Positions 16,148-25,640 are shown, counted from the stretch's first letter. The stretch: DNA of 64,000 nt from Oceanobacillus sp. HTM 045 (GCA_009733745.1 WNWL01000001.1:992001-1056000); one strand, 5' to 3'. The notes: generated by a model from the sequence alone, not told the origin. A program made the numbers and translations.

Positions 16148-17049
16148 GGAGCGTCCTCCTCGTCCTTGGTGCGCAGGAAGGCGTCTGCTGCTGGCGGGAT
16201 CGCGATGGTTTCCTTCGGCATCCGCTTGTAGCCAGCCAGCCTGTGCGGGTTCCAGTGCTCGCATACTTCATAGAGATGACGGAACCCGGCCATGACCGGG
16301 GCGCGCGAGCGCTCCGGCAGGTCGAAATAGCTCCTGCCGATGTTTCTCCAGCGGTACTCCATGCCACCCCTGTAGTCGCCATTGTCGATACAGGTCGCCA
16401 TCAGGATCGCCGTCGCCGGGATGAAGCCCCTGCTGCCCGGAACATGGGCGACAAGCTCCACGACTTCCGAAGGGAACCAGTTCTGCGCTCCGGTCATCAC
16501 GCAGTCCTGGTCCGCGATCACCTTGGCCAGTTCGGACAAGTGCCGTTCGGCGTCGTTGCCACGGTCGGCGACCGAGATCGCCGCCATCTCGTCCTCGGTG
16601 ATTGCGCGGGCGATCCCGGCGAGCGCGGCGGTGATCGCGATCGGATCGGTCGAGATGCACAAATCTCGCTCCGGCGCATCGAAGAGCGGTGCCTTCGTCA
16701 TGCCGCGCACCAGCGCGAAGCCCGCAAGGATCGCGGCCCGATCGCGGACGGCCAGCGCGACGTAGGCACCCCCGAAGCTGCGATAGTTGAGCGCCATCCC
16801 TTCCGGCTCATTGCCGCCCTGCAAGCAGTCGGCGAGGAGCGCGGCGGTCGCGGCGGCGAATGCGGGATGGTCGGGGCTGGCGGCCACCTCTTCCAGCGGC
16901 TCGACCAGATCCAGCATGCCCGGGCCGCCCTCCAGCCGGCAGCCATGCTCCGCGACCAGCCGCCGAAACGCGTCCGGATCGGCGGGTGGGGGACCTGCGG
17001 CCGCGAGGGCCTTCAGATCGGCGACGGTCTGTATCCGGCGGAAATCCAC
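16144..17049 (-). CDS. conserved hypothetical protein downstream of dapD
   Basis: A 301-residue soluble, largely helical protein of unknown family. It has repeated Ala-rich helices, Trp/Cys-containing segments (AQNWFPSEVVELVAHVPG, YEVCEHWNPHRLAGYKRMP) and many conserved-looking charged residues, but no catalytic motif I can name. It starts with a GTG immediately after the dapD stop codon, with no gap, and ends overlapping the next small gene. The contiguity suggests one transcript dapD-this gene-small gene. No function is offered. Confidence 0.6.
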   Translation of the reverse strand: MDFRRIQTVADLKALAAAGPPPADPDAFRRLVAEHGCRLEGGPGMLDLVEPLEEVAASPDHPAFAAATAALLADCLQGGNEPEGMALNYRSFGGAYVALAVRDRAAILAGFALVRGMTKAPLFDAPERDLCISTDPIAITAALAGIARAITEDEMAAISVADRGNDAERHLSELAKVIADQDCVMTGAQNWFPSEVVELVAHVPGSRGFIPATAILMATCIDNGDYRGGMEYRWRNIGRSYFDLPERSRAPVMAGFRHLYEVCEHWNPHRLAGYKRMPKETIAIPPAADAFLRTKDEEDAP

Positions 17050-17895
17050 TCAGTCCCTGAGGAGCTCGTTGATCGAGGTCTTGGAGCGAGTCCGCTCGTC
17101 CACGCGCTTGACGATCACGGCGCAGTAGAGCGACGGGCCGGGATTGCCATCCGGGAGCGGCTTGCCCGGCATGGTGCCCGCCACGACGACCGAATAGGGC
17201 GGCACCTCGCCCATGAAGACCTCGCCGGTCTCGCGGTCGACGATCTTGGTGGACGCGCCGAGATAGACGCCCATCGAGAGCACCGAGCCCTCGCGCACGA
17301 TCACGCCCTCGGCGACCTCGGACCGGGCGCCGATGAAGCAGTTGTCCTCGATGATGACGGGGCCGGCCTGCAGCGGCTCCAGCACGCCGCCGATGCCGGC
17401 GCCGCCCGAGAGGTGCACGTTCTTGCCGATCTGCGCGCAGGAACCGACGGTGGCCCAGGTGTCGACCATCGTGCCGCTGTCGACATAGGCGCCGAGATTG
17501 ACGAAGGAGGGCATCAGCACCACGCCCGGCGCGATGTATGCCGAGCGGCGCACGACGCAGTTGGGAACCGCGCGGAAGCCCGCGGCGCGCCACTGGTTCT
17601 CGCCCCAGCCGTCGAACTTGGAAGGCACCTTGTCCCACCAGCTTGCCGCGCCCGGCCCCCCGGCGATCGGAGCCATGTCGTTGAGGCGGAAGGAGAGCAG
17701 CACGGCCTTCTTGGCCCACTGGTTGACGGTCCAGTTGCCGTCCGCCCCCTTCTCGGCGACGCGGAGCGCGCCGCTGTCGAGCGCGCCCAGCGCCTCCTCG
17801 ACGGCGTCGCGGGCCTCGCCCGTGGTGGCGGAGGTGATGCCGTCGCGGCCTTCCCAGGCGGCTTCGATGGCGGATGAGAGTGCGGCGTGGTCCAT
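17050..17895 (-). CDS. dapD: tetrahydrodipicolinate N-succinyltransferase DapD
   Basis: A 281-residue acyltransferase that transfers succinyl from succinyl-CoA to tetrahydrodipicolinate, two steps before DapE in lysine synthesis. After a helical N-terminal domain (about residues 1-105) comes the left-handed parallel beta helix with hexapeptide repeats, for example [29 protein letters not shown] and [22 protein letters not shown]. The trimer-forming end [17 protein letters not shown] is also present. The ATG at 17895 gives the usual length; an upstream in-frame start would add 26 atypical residues. It is divergent from the LOG gene. Confidence 0.96.
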   Translation of the reverse strand: MDHAALSSAIEAAWEGRDGITSATTGEARDAVEEALGALDSGALRVAEKGADGNWTVNQWAKKAVLLSFRLNDMAPIAGGPGAASWWDKVPSKFDGWGENQWRAAGFRAVPNCVVRRSAYIAPGVVLMPSFVNLGAYVDSGTMVDTWATVGSCAQIGKNVHLSGGAGIGGVLEPLQAGPVIIEDNCFIGARSEVAEGVIVREGSVLSMGVYLGASTKIVDRETGEVFMGEVPPYSVVVAGTMPGKPLPDGNPGPSLYCAVIVKRVDERTRSKTSINELLRD

Positions 17896-18017
17896 GCGTT
17901 CGTTCCCCGTTCGGCGTTGCCCTGCCCTATAGAGACTTGCCGCGGGAGGCGCAATCGCGCGGCTTCCGGTCACGCCGCGCGGAGGCTATGACCGGAGGGT
18001 ATGTCACGGAGGACCCA

Positions 18018-18833
18018 ATGCAGGAAAACTCGCGCCACTCGGTCTACAAGTCGGCGGAACGGGACGTCGAGTCCATCGAGCGGATACCGCTTACGCCGCA
18101 GACGGCGAGTCCGGCTTACCGGCTGGCGTTCCGGGACGAGGATTTCCTGTGCCGCGACGCGCTGCGGCCGGTGCGGCTGCAATTGGAACTGCTCAAGCCG
18201 CAGCTCATTCTCGACGAGAAGGAAATCGTCTCCACCGTGGTCTTCTTCGGCGGCGCGCGGATCCCCGCGCCGGGAGCGAACGGCGAGGGAAGCGCGGCCC
18301 CGGAACTGGCGCGGTTCTATGACGAGGCCCGCCGCTTCGCCGCGATGATCTCGGAGGAGAGCCTGAACCGGGGCGGGCGCGAGTTCGTGGTGGTCACGGG
18401 CGGCGGACCAGGCGTGATGGAGGCCGGCAACCGCGGCGCGGCGGAGGCGGGCGCGCGCTCCATCGGGCTCAACATCGTGCTGCAGCACGAGCAGGCCCCG
18501 AATGAGTATGTCACGCCGGAATTGTGCTTCAATTTCCACTACTTCGCGATCCGCAAGATGCATTTCCTGATGCGCGCGGCGGCGGTCGCGGTGTTCCCCG
18601 GCGGGTTCGGCACGCTGGACGAGCTGTTCGAGACGCTGACGCTGGTGCAGACGCACCGGATGGAGCCGGTGCCGATCCTGCTGTTCGGCGAGAAGTTCTG
18701 GCGCGGGATAATCAACTTCGAGGCCATCGCCGAGGCCGGCACGATCTCGCCGGAGGACCTGCAGCTTTTCCGCTTCGTGGAGACCGCGGAGGAGGGCTGG
18801 AGCATCGTGCGCGAGGCCGCCGGGATCGAGTGA
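18018..18833 (+). CDS. LOG family protein (TIGR00730-like)
   Basis: A 271-residue Rossmann-like protein of the LOG (lonely guy) family. The two hallmarks are present: GGGPGVMEAGNRGA (about residues 131-144) and PGGFGTLDELFET (about 193-205), with the catalytic Arg/Glu region. LOG enzymes hydrolyse nucleoside 5'-monophosphates with an adenine-like base; this longer form, with a 70-residue N-terminal extension and FFGGARIPAPG, is a PpnN-like subgroup seen in alphaproteobacteria. The ATG at 18018 follows GGAGG at 18008-18012. Physiological substrate is inferred only. Confidence 0.85.
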   Translation: MQENSRHSVYKSAERDVESIERIPLTPQTASPAYRLAFRDEDFLCRDALRPVRLQLELLKPQLILDEKEIVSTVVFFGGARIPAPGANGEGSAAPELARFYDEARRFAAMISEESLNRGGREFVVVTGGGPGVMEAGNRGAAEAGARSIGLNIVLQHEQAPNEYVTPELCFNFHYFAIRKMHFLMRAAAVAVFPGGFGTLDELFETLTLVQTHRMEPVPILLFGEKFWRGIINFEAIAEAGTISPEDLQLFRFVETAEEGWSIVREAAGIE

Positions 18834-18897
18834 ACAGGAAACAGCCTGTCACCTTCACCGGGCGGCCGCTGTCAACTTCGGGCACGCTTGTCATGTC

Positions 18898-18918
18898 CCC
18901 GCCCGTGCGCCGGGCGGG
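18898..18918. terminator. hairpin between convergent LOG and phytase-like genes
   Basis: CCCGCCC (18898-18904) pairs with GGGCGGG (18912-18918) around seven bases in the 195-base convergent gap 18834-19028. No T-run is present. The rest of the gap contains several TGTCA/TGACA-like words but no gene. Confidence 0.35.
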
Positions 18919-19028
18919 TGACCTCGGCATGACCTCCTGGTGTCACCGGTCGCCCGGAAGGGCGCGGACCTCACCGCCAGGCATGAATTGGCCGGATTCG
19001 CGGGCTGTCGGCGGAGCGCCGTTTCGCG

Positions 19029-19991
19029 TCACGGGCGGCGCACCACGGTGTCGATCAGGAGGGTGCGCTGGATGCCGCTGAAATTGTCGTCGGCGACCAG
19101 CGTGAGGCGGAGCCGGCCGAGCGCGTCGGTCCAGAGCGCGAGCCCTTCCATGTTGTCGATGCCGCTGGTGCTGTCCCACCGGGCGAGCAGTTCCCAGGTC
19201 GGCGGGTCGGGCAGGCCCCTGCGGTCGGGCCAGTAGCGGACCACGCGCACGTCGACGCCGGTGAGCGGGGAGTAGTGACGCTCCAGCACGTAGTACTTGC
19301 CGTCAGGCGCGATCGCCGCGTCGGTGACGTGGTGGCGGTCCTCCTGCGGGATGTGTCCGGCGATGGGATCGGCGCCACCCTCGCGCGGGTCGATCACCCA
19401 GAACGGGAAGCCGTAGGTCGAGTCCGGCGCCTCCGCCACGGCGAAGACGCGCCCGTCGGGCAGGACGGCGACGGATTCGAGCGAGGCGTTGTACTCCAGA
19501 TCGCCCCAGTCCTCGAGCTTGAGGAACTCGTCGAGGCGGCTCTGCTCCGAGCAGGCCATGATGCGGTGGATGCGCTCGAAGGAGACGAGGATGGAATCGC
19601 CCAGCCGCGCCAGCCCCTCCGCGTCGCGGCGCTTGCCGGTCAGCTCGCCCCGCTTCCAGCGCATGGTGGTCAGGCTGGGGGCGACGAGGCCGGTGGTCAC
19701 GCCGGTCCGGTCGCGCTCGACGAAGGCGGTGAACCAGCGGCCGCGGTCGGAGACGGCGATCATCCGCGCGCCCTTGTTCTCGATCAGCAGCCCGGAGAGG
19801 CCGCCGAAGGCGCCGTTGTCGGAGGTCAGCTCGACGGTGCCGAGATGCTCCAGCCCGCGCCAATCGGAGTAGCCGAGTTCCACCGGCGAGACGTCCACCT
19901 CGATGGCCCGGCCCCGCGCGGCAGGGTCGCAGATCGCGTGGGCGGGGCCGGCCAGCGTCAGCAGGGCGAGCGCCGCGATCAGGCACCTCAT
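19029..19991 (-). CDS. secreted esterase-like phytase family protein
   Basis: A 320-residue exported protein with a signal peptide (hydrophobic core about residues 3-16, cleavage near GPAHA at 15-19). The mature part follows the phytase-like beta-propeller family: GYSDWRGLEHLGTVEL, GGLSGLLIENKGARMIAVSDRGRW, then late NMEGLALWTDALGRLRLTLVADDNFS. Family members are called esterase-like phytases, but few have been assayed, so phosphate release from phytate is not established here. The ATG overlaps the stop codon of mepA by four bases, giving a coupled pair of exported proteins. Confidence 0.83.
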   Translation of the reverse strand: MRCLIAALALLTLAGPAHAICDPAARGRAIEVDVSPVELGYSDWRGLEHLGTVELTSDNGAFGGLSGLLIENKGARMIAVSDRGRWFTAFVERDRTGVTTGLVAPSLTTMRWKRGELTGKRRDAEGLARLGDSILVSFERIHRIMACSEQSRLDEFLKLEDWGDLEYNASLESVAVLPDGRVFAVAEAPDSTYGFPFWVIDPREGGADPIAGHIPQEDRHHVTDAAIAPDGKYYVLERHYSPLTGVDVRVVRYWPDRRGLPDPPTWELLARWDSTSGIDNMEGLALWTDALGRLRLTLVADDNFSGIQRTLLIDTVVRRP

Positions 19992-20848
19992 TTCGCCAGC
20001 ACCTCGGCGCAGGCGAGGGGCAGGTCGTCCATCATGATCTCCTTGCGCGGCGTGCTGGAGCCCGGCTTGGGATTCAGCGCCTCGTCGGAGAACCACCAGG
20101 CCAGCTCCGCCCCGCAGCCGTCGCCCGGGGGCGGCGGCGCCTGCTCCTCGCAGCCGAAGGCGCCCGCCGGGCAGTGCAGGCGGACGTGGAAATGCGCATC
20201 GTGCCCGTACCACGCGCGGATCTTGCGGAGCCATTCGCGGTCGGCGGCGGCGGGCTCGGCGTCGCAGAGCGCCTGCTTGATCGCCGCGTTGACGAAGATC
20301 CGCGCCACGGCGGGGTCGCGGGCGGCGGCCTTGAGCAGGTCGTGGTGCAGCGGCGTCCAGCCCGCGGTCACGCTCATCCGGTCGGCGGTGACGAGGCGCG
20401 GCGAGCCGATCTTTTCGCGGTCGGCCCGCGACAGCGCGAGGCGGTCCGGCAGGCGTAGCCAGATGTCGATGTCGAGCCCGATCTGGTGCGAGCGGTGCCC
20501 CGAGCGCATCGGCCCGCCGCGCGGCTGCGAGATGTCGCCGATATAGAGCCCGGCCATGCCGATCGCCTGCGCCTCGACCGAGAGGCGCTGGATGAAGGCG
20601 ATGGTCTCCGGGTGGCCCCAGTTGCGGTTGCGCGAGAGCCGCATCGCCTGCCAGCCCGGGCCGGTCTCGGGCAGTTGCACCCCGCCCGCGAGGCAGCCCT
20701 TGGCGTAGGAGCCATACGGCTCCGGCGGCAGGTCGGCGGCGGTGGCGGCGGCGCCGAACAGGTGCTTGGCCGGCGTCTCCGCACCGGCGGGCATGGCCGC
20801 GAAGGCGGTCGCGAGAAGGAGGGCGGTGGTGATGGCGGGGCGGCGCAT
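19988..20848 (-). CDS. mepA: penicillin-insensitive murein endopeptidase MepA
   Basis: A 286-residue periplasmic LAS-type zinc peptidase that cuts D-alanyl-meso-diaminopimelyl cross-links in peptidoglycan. A signal peptide covers about residues 1-22 (AFAAMPAGAE). Zinc and active-site motifs are SGHRSHQIGLDIDIW (His and Asp, about residues 125-139) and HDAHFHVRLHCP (about 220-231). Cysteines in the mature part (KGCLAGG, LCDAE, LHCP, FGCEE, GDGCGAE) suggest disulfides, as known for MepA. The ATG at 20848 follows GGGAGCAC; two ATGs further upstream are possible but less likely. Confidence 0.93.
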   Translation of the reverse strand: MRRPAITTALLLATAFAAMPAGAETPAKHLFGAAATAADLPPEPYGSYAKGCLAGGVQLPETGPGWQAMRLSRNRNWGHPETIAFIQRLSVEAQAIGMAGLYIGDISQPRGGPMRSGHRSHQIGLDIDIWLRLPDRLALSRADREKIGSPRLVTADRMSVTAGWTPLHHDLLKAAARDPAVARIFVNAAIKQALCDAEPAAADREWLRKIRAWYGHDAHFHVRLHCPAGAFGCEEQAPPPPGDGCGAELAWWFSDEALNPKPGSSTPRKEIMMDDLPLACAEVLAK

Positions 20849-20928
20849 TCTGTGCTCCCGGTTGCTGCTCGCGCGCATCATGGCCGGGGACGGGGATTCT
20901 TGGAAGGGGTGGCAGCCCCCCTCCCCGG

Positions 20929-21152
20929 CCCTCCCCCCTGAGGGGGAGGGGGCGCCCGGTGGCGGGCGCGGTGCGTGATGCCGGACGATGCGAAGGCCGG
21001 GGCGCGGCGAAGGTCTGAGCGGAGGGTGGCGCCCGACCCGTGGGTGGGCGCATTGCGACGGTCGGGCTGTGAGAGACGCACCCAAAAGCACCGGCGTTTG
21101 AACGGCTTGAACGGCTCAACGGGCGCCCTCCCGTGGGGGAGGGTCGGGCGCC
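20929..21152. repeat. pair of G/C-run palindromes in the putA-mepA gap
   Basis: The 395-base gap 20849-21243 holds no gene. It contains CCCTCCCCC/GGGGGAGGG (20929-20937, 20942-20950) and, about 180 bases away, CCCTCCC/GGGAGGG (21126-21132, 21137-21143) with outer GGCG/CGCC arms. The two palindromes are similar to each other in opposite orientation. A 9-bp tandem repeat, TTGAACGGC, lies at 21098-21106 and 21107-21115. They may be copies of a dispersed REP-like element and could also end putA transcription. Confidence 0.45.
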
Positions 21153-21243
21153 GCCGGCTTGAGGCCGGGCGTGAGGGTTGGCCGGTGCGGTACCCGGGAT
21201 GAAGCGTTCGCGGCACGCCTCAGATTTTCCGGAGACGAGCCCC

Positions 21244-24200
21244 CTACCCCCCGCTCGCGGCCAGAAGCTCCGCGTTGCCGCCGGCGGCCGTGGTGTCGAT
21301 GCAGAGCGCGCGCTCGAAGATGTAGGCTTCCGGGGCGATCACGTCGGTGACGAGCGGCAGGATCGCGCCCGGGCGGGCGGCCAGCGCCTCGGCATAGGGG
21401 CGCAGGCGCTCGCGGGAGCCGGTGGCCGCCGCGCCCGCCATGCCGCCCATGCTGGTCAGCACCTCGGGCGCGGGGTGGCCGTGGAGTGCCGCGACGGGCG
21501 CGCCGGTCTTCCGCAGCGCCTCTGCCAGCGGTTCGGCCCCGGCCCCGGCCAGCACCGCCGAGCCGCCGAGGGCCAGCACCTGCATCGCCTGCGCGCCGAG
21601 CACGGCGAGCGGCGAGACGTGGCCATCGAGCGCGCCGAGGCAGAGGAAGGCGCCGCGCGGGTGCACGGTGAGGCGGTTCTGCTCTCCGGTCGGCCCCGGC
21701 AGGCGGCCGGCGCGGCCGGCGACGGCCTGCATCGCGTCGAGCGCGGCGCGCATCGGGGCGGCGAGGGCGGGTGCGCCCTGCCCCGCGGCCAGCGCACCGA
21801 TGGCGGCGTGGAGCGCGGCGACGCGGTCTTCCCGCCGCGCCCATGCCTCTGCGTCGAGCTTCGCGAAGGCGGCTTGCACCTCGGCCATGCCGACATGGGG
21901 CTGCTCCGCGGCGTGGTCCTCCGCCGCCGGGAGGCTGGCGCCGGCGCGGGTGAAGCGGGCGACATAGTTCGGCCCGCCCGCCTTCGGCCCGGTGCCGGAG
22001 AGCCCCTCGCCGCCGAAGGGCTGCGAGGCGACGATGGCGCCGATCTGGTTGCGGTTGACGTAGACATTGCCGGCCTCGATGCCGCCGACCACCTCTTCCA
22101 CGCGGTCGTCGATCCGGGTGTGGAGGCCGAAGGTGAGGCCGTAGCCGGTCTCGTTCACGTCCTCCACCACCTCGGCGAGGTCGTCGGCGCGGAAGGTGGC
22201 GACGTGAAGCACGGGGCCGAAGATCTCGCGCTCCAGCACCTCGATGCCGGGGACGCGGTAGACCGAGGGGGGCGCGAAGATGCCCTCCTCCGGCAGATCG
22301 AGCCGCTTCACCTCCGCGCCGCGGTCGGTGAGCGCCTCGACATGAGCCATGATGGTGGCGCGGGCCTCCTCGTCGATGACCGGGCCGACATCGGTGGAGA
22401 ACTCCCACGGGTCGCCGACGCGGAGGCTGTCCATCGCGCCGGTCAGCATCTCCAGCGTGCGGTGCGCGACGTCCTCCTGCACGTAGAGGACGCGGAGCGC
22501 GGAGCAGCGCTGGCCCGCGCTCTGGAAAGCGGACGCGAGTATATCGCGCACGGCCTGTTCCGGCAGCGCGGTGCTGTCGACGATCATGGCGTTGAGCCCG
22601 CCGGTCTCGGCAATCAGCACGCCCTCCGCCGCGCCGGTGGCCGCCATGCCCTTGCGGATGCGGTGGGCTGTCTCGGTCGAGCCGGTGAAGGCGACGCCGT
22701 CGATGCCGGGATGGGCGGTGAGCGGGCCGCCGACGGTGGGGCCGTCGCCGGGCAGGAGGTGGAGCACGGCTTCCGGCACGCCCGCCTCGTGCAGCAGGCG
22801 CACGGCGCGGTGGGCGATCAGCGGGGTCTGCTCGGCCGGCTTGGCGATGACGGCGTTGCCCGCGGCCAGCGCGGCGGCGATCTGGCCGGTGAAGATGGCC
22901 AGCGGAAAGTTCCAGGGCGAGATGCAAGCGAAGACGCCGCGCGCGGGGGCGAGCGTGCCGCCCTTCTCGGCGCGGGCGGCCTCGGCGGCGTAGTAATGCA
23001 GGAAATCGACCGCCTCGCGCAATTCGGCGATGGCGTCGAGCGGTGTCTTGCCGGCCTCGCGGGCGAGGATGGCGAAGAACTCGCCCGCGTGGTCCTCGTA
23101 GAGTTTCGCCGCCTGCGAGAGCGCCTGCGCGCGGGAGGTGGCGCCCTGCCCCTCCCAGCCGGGCTGGGCGGCGCGGGCGGCGGCGACGGCTTCATCGACC
23201 TGCGAGGGCGTGGCGTCGCGGACGGTGCCGACGACGTCGCCGGGCCGGGCCGGGTTGCGGACCTCGTGCACCGGGCCGTCGCCGTCCGCGGCGGTCAGCG
23301 GCGCCGCGTCCCAGCGATGGGTGCGGAAGGGCGCGCGGGCGGCGTCGTAGCGGGCGATGTCCTCCGGGTCGCCGAGATCCCATCCGGCGGCGTTGGCGCG
23401 GGTCGGCGCGAACAGCGCCGGGCCGGTGGCGATGGCCGGGTTGGCGGGGTGCGGGAGGAGGCTTTCCACCTCCGCGAAGGGGTCGCGGGCAATCTCCTCG
23501 GGTGCGATGGACTTGTCCACGATCTGGTGCACGAAGGAGGAGTTGGCGCCGTTTTCCAGCAGGCGGCGCACGAGATAGGCCAGCAGGTCGCGATGCGCGC
23601 CGACGGGTGCGTAGATCCGGCAGCCCGCCCCCTCGGCGCGGATCTGGTCGTGCAGCGCCTCGCCCATGCCGTGGAGGCGCTGGAACTCGAAGCTGGTGCG
23701 GTCCTCCCCCGCCATGTGGAGGATGGCGGCGGCGGTGTGGGCATTGTGGGTGGCGAACTGCGGGTAGACCCGGCCGCGCATCGCCAGCAGCTTGCGGGCG
23801 CAGGCGATGTAGCTGACATCGGTCGCGGCCTTGCGGGTGAAGACCGGGAAGCCGTCGAGCCCGAGGGTCTGGGCGCGCTTGATCTCGGTGTCCCAGTAAG
23901 CGCCCTTGACGAGGCGGACCATGATGCGCCGGTCGTGCCGCTCCGCCAGCGCGTGGAGCCAGTCGAGCACGTGCGGCGCGCGCTGGCCGTATGCCTGGAC
24001 CACCACGCCGAACCCGTCCCACCCGGCGAGGGCAGGGTCGGGCAGCACGTCGGCGATGACGTCGAGCGAGAGGTCGAGGCGGTCCGCCTCCTCCGCGTCG
24101 ATGTTGAGGCCGATCCCGGCCCGCGCGGCCTGCTGGCAGAGGCCGAGCAGGCGCGGCGCGAGATGCTCCAGCACCGCCTCGCGGTGGGTCAACTCGTAGC

Positions 24201-24978
24201 GCGGATAGAGGGCGGAGAGCTTGACCGAGATACCGGGGTTCTCGCGCACGCTGGCCTTGTTCGACTGCCGCGCGAGATAGGCGATGGCCGCCGAATAAGC
24301 GCCGAGATAGCGCAGCGCGTCCTGCTCGGTGCGGGCGGCTTCGCCCAGCATGTCGAAGGAATGGGTGTAGCCCTGGTCGCGGCGGCGCTTGCCGCGCTTG
24401 ACCGCCTCCTCGATGGTGCGCCCGAGCACGAACTGCTTGCCCATCTCGCGCATGGCGCGCGCGACCGCGGCGCGCACGACCGGCTCACCGAGGCGGCGGA
24501 TCAGCGAATGGAGCTGGTCGGCGACGCTGTCGCCATCGTCTTCCGACAGCACCTTGCCGGTCAGCATCAGCGCCCAGGAGGAAGCGTTGACAAAGGGCGA
24601 GGAGGAGTGGCCGAGATGGCGCGACCAGTCGCCGGGCGCGATCTTGTCGCGGATGAGCGCGTCGATCGTGGTACTGTCGGGCACGCGCAGGAGCGCCTCG
24701 GCGAGGCACATCAGCGCGATGCCCTCACGGGTGGAGAGGCCGTACTCCGCGAGGAAGGCCTCCATCATGCCGGGGGCGTCGTCGGCGCGGACCTTCGCGA
24801 CCAGCGCGGCACCGCGGGTGGAGATCGCGGCGCGGTCGTCCGTCGACAGGGCGGCGGTTGCGAGCAGGCGTTCGATCGCCTCCGCCTCGGGCATCCGGAT
24901 CGCGGCGCGCAGCGCGCTGCGGGCGGCGGTAAGCGGGTCGTGGCTGGCGGTATTCGGCGTGGCATGCGGCTCGGACAT
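21244..24978 (-). CDS. putA: bifunctional proline dehydrogenase / P5C dehydrogenase PutA
   Basis: A 1244-residue enzyme that oxidises proline to glutamate with FAD and NAD+. Order of parts: helical arm (1-140), proline dehydrogenase barrel (about 150-500, with GYTHSFDMLGEAA and RLVKGAYWDTEIKRAQ), then the aldehyde dehydrogenase (about 570-1030, with the PWNFPLAIFTGQ loop, Glu in ETGGLNAMIV near 791 and catalytic Cys825 in SAGQRCSALR). A C-terminal pseudo-ALDH domain of about 200 residues completes it. There is no N-terminal ribbon-helix-helix, so unlike E. coli PutA it is not a repressor; this is the type B form. Regulation is probably by the divergent Lrp-type gene. The ATG at 24978 is the best start. 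Confidence 0.96.
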   Translation of the reverse strand: MSEPHATPNTASHDPLTAARSALRAAIRMPEAEAIERLLATAALSTDDRAAISTRGAALVAKVRADDAPGMMEAFLAEYGLSTREGIALMCLAEALLRVPDSTTIDALIRDKIAPGDWSRHLGHSSSPFVNASSWALMLTGKVLSEDDGDSVADQLHSLIRRLGEPVVRAAVARAMREMGKQFVLGRTIEEAVKRGKRRRDQGYTHSFDMLGEAARTEQDALRYLGAYSAAIAYLARQSNKASVRENPGISVKLSALYPRYELTHREAVLEHLAPRLLGLCQQAARAGIGLNIDAEEADRLDLSLDVIADVLPDPALAGWDGFGVVVQAYGQRAPHVLDWLHALAERHDRRIMVRLVKGAYWDTEIKRAQTLGLDGFPVFTRKAATDVSYIACARKLLAMRGRVYPQFATHNAHTAAAILHMAGEDRTSFEFQRLHGMGEALHDQIRAEGAGCRIYAPVGAHRDLLAYLVRRLLENGANSSFVHQIVDKSIAPEEIARDPFAEVESLLPHPANPAIATGPALFAPTRANAAGWDLGDPEDIARYDAARAPFRTHRWDAAPLTAADGDGPVHEVRNPARPGDVVGTVRDATPSQVDEAVAAARAAQPGWEGQGATSRAQALSQAAKLYEDHAGEFFAILAREAGKTPLDAIAELREAVDFLHYYAAEAARAEKGGTLAPARGVFACISPWNFPLAIFTGQIAAALAAGNAVIAKPAEQTPLIAHRAVRLLHEAGVPEAVLHLLPGDGPTVGGPLTAHPGIDGVAFTGSTETAHRIRKGMAATGAAEGVLIAETGGLNAMIVDSTALPEQAVRDILASAFQSAGQRCSALRVLYVQEDVAHRTLEMLTGAMDSLRVGDPWEFSTDVGPVIDEEARATIMAHVEALTDRGAEVKRLDLPEEGIFAPPSVYRVPGIEVLEREIFGPVLHVATFRADDLAEVVEDVNETGYGLTFGLHTRIDDRVEEVVGGIEAGNVYVNRNQIGAIVASQPFGGEGLSGTGPKAGGPNYVARFTRAGASLPAAEDHAAEQPHVGMAEVQAAFAKLDAEAWARREDRVAALHAAIGALAAGQGAPALAAPMRAALDAMQAVAGRAGRLPGPTGEQNRLTVHPRGAFLCLGALDGHVSPLAVLGAQAMQVLALGGSAVLAGAGAEPLAEALRKTGAPVAALHGHPAPEVLTSMGGMAGAAATGSRERLRPYAEALAARPGAILPLVTDVIAPEAYIFERALCIDTTAAGGNAELLAASGG

Positions 24979-25049
24979 CTTGGGCTTCCCGGTCCCTGGT
25001 GTTCGCTGGCGGCAGAGTAGCCGAATCCCCGCAGTCGATCCCACCGAAC

Positions 25050-25078
25050 TTGCGCGAGGGGCAGGCGGAACGTCTAAT
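25050..25078 (+). promoter_or_regulatory. candidate promoter of putR
   Basis: TTGCGC (25050-25055) and TCTAAT (25073-25078) are spaced by 17 bases, 46 bases upstream of the Lrp-type gene. The 145-base putA-putR spacer also has to carry the divergent putA promoter, but that element was not clear by eye. Confidence 0.45.
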
Positions 25079-25123
25079 TGGCCTCGGCGTTGAGAAAAGG
25101 AATGACCACGGAGGACGCCCGAA

Positions 25124-25591
25124 ATGGAGAATCTGGATGGGGTCGACCGCCGCATCCTCGACTGCCTGATGGCCGAGGGCCGCATCACCATGACCGAGCT
25201 TGCCGAGCGCGTCGGCCTGTCGAAGACCCCGGTGCAGGCACGCGTGCGGCGAATGGAGGAGGCCGGGGTGATCCGCGGCTACCAGGCGCTGGTAGACCCG
25301 GTGCGGCTGGGCCTCGGCCACATCGCCTTCGTACAGGTGACGCTGTCGGACACGCGCATCGCCGCGCTGGAGGCGTTCAGCGCCGCGGCGCGGGCGCTGC
25401 CGGAGGTGGAGCAGTGCCACATGATCGCGGGCGGGTTCGACTACCTGATGAAGGTGCGCACGCGCGACATTGCCGGGTACCGCAAGTTCCTTGGCGAGAA
25501 GCTGTCCGCCCTGCCCCATGTTGCCTCGACCACGACCTTCGTGGTGATGGAGACGGTCAAGGAGCCGGGTACCGGGATCCGCCGGCGCTGA
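25124..25591 (+). CDS. putR: Lrp/AsnC-family regulator, probable PutR
   Basis: A 155-residue regulator. The N-terminal winged helix-turn-helix covers about residues 5-60 (DRRILDCLMAEGRITMTELAERVGLSKTPVQARVRRMEEAGVI). The C-terminal RAM/AsnC ligand-binding domain covers about 65-145 (GHIAFVQVTLSD, CHMIAGGFDYLMKVRTRDI). Lrp proteins form octamers that wrap DNA and sense amino acids. The divergent position next to putA matches PutR, the proline-responsive activator of putA in Rhodobacter and Agrobacterium. Function is assigned by context and family together. Confidence 0.9.
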   Translation: MENLDGVDRRILDCLMAEGRITMTELAERVGLSKTPVQARVRRMEEAGVIRGYQALVDPVRLGLGHIAFVQVTLSDTRIAALEAFSAAARALPEVEQCHMIAGGFDYLMKVRTRDIAGYRKFLGEKLSALPHVASTTTFVVMETVKEPGTGIRRR

Positions 25592-25640
25592 CCGGGTTGT
25601 CGGCCTGATCCCGCCGAGTCAGCGGTGCTTCGGTCCCGCT

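Noticed and set aside
19275-20546. A 423-codon plus-strand frame across the phytase-like and mepA genes
   Set aside because: Antisense to two complete genes with clear signal peptides and motifs.
21178-25020. A 1280-codon open frame on the plus strand opposite putA
   Set aside because: It is antisense to a complete PutA, has Arg/Ala/Gly-rich composition typical of GC-rich shadow frames and shows no domain.
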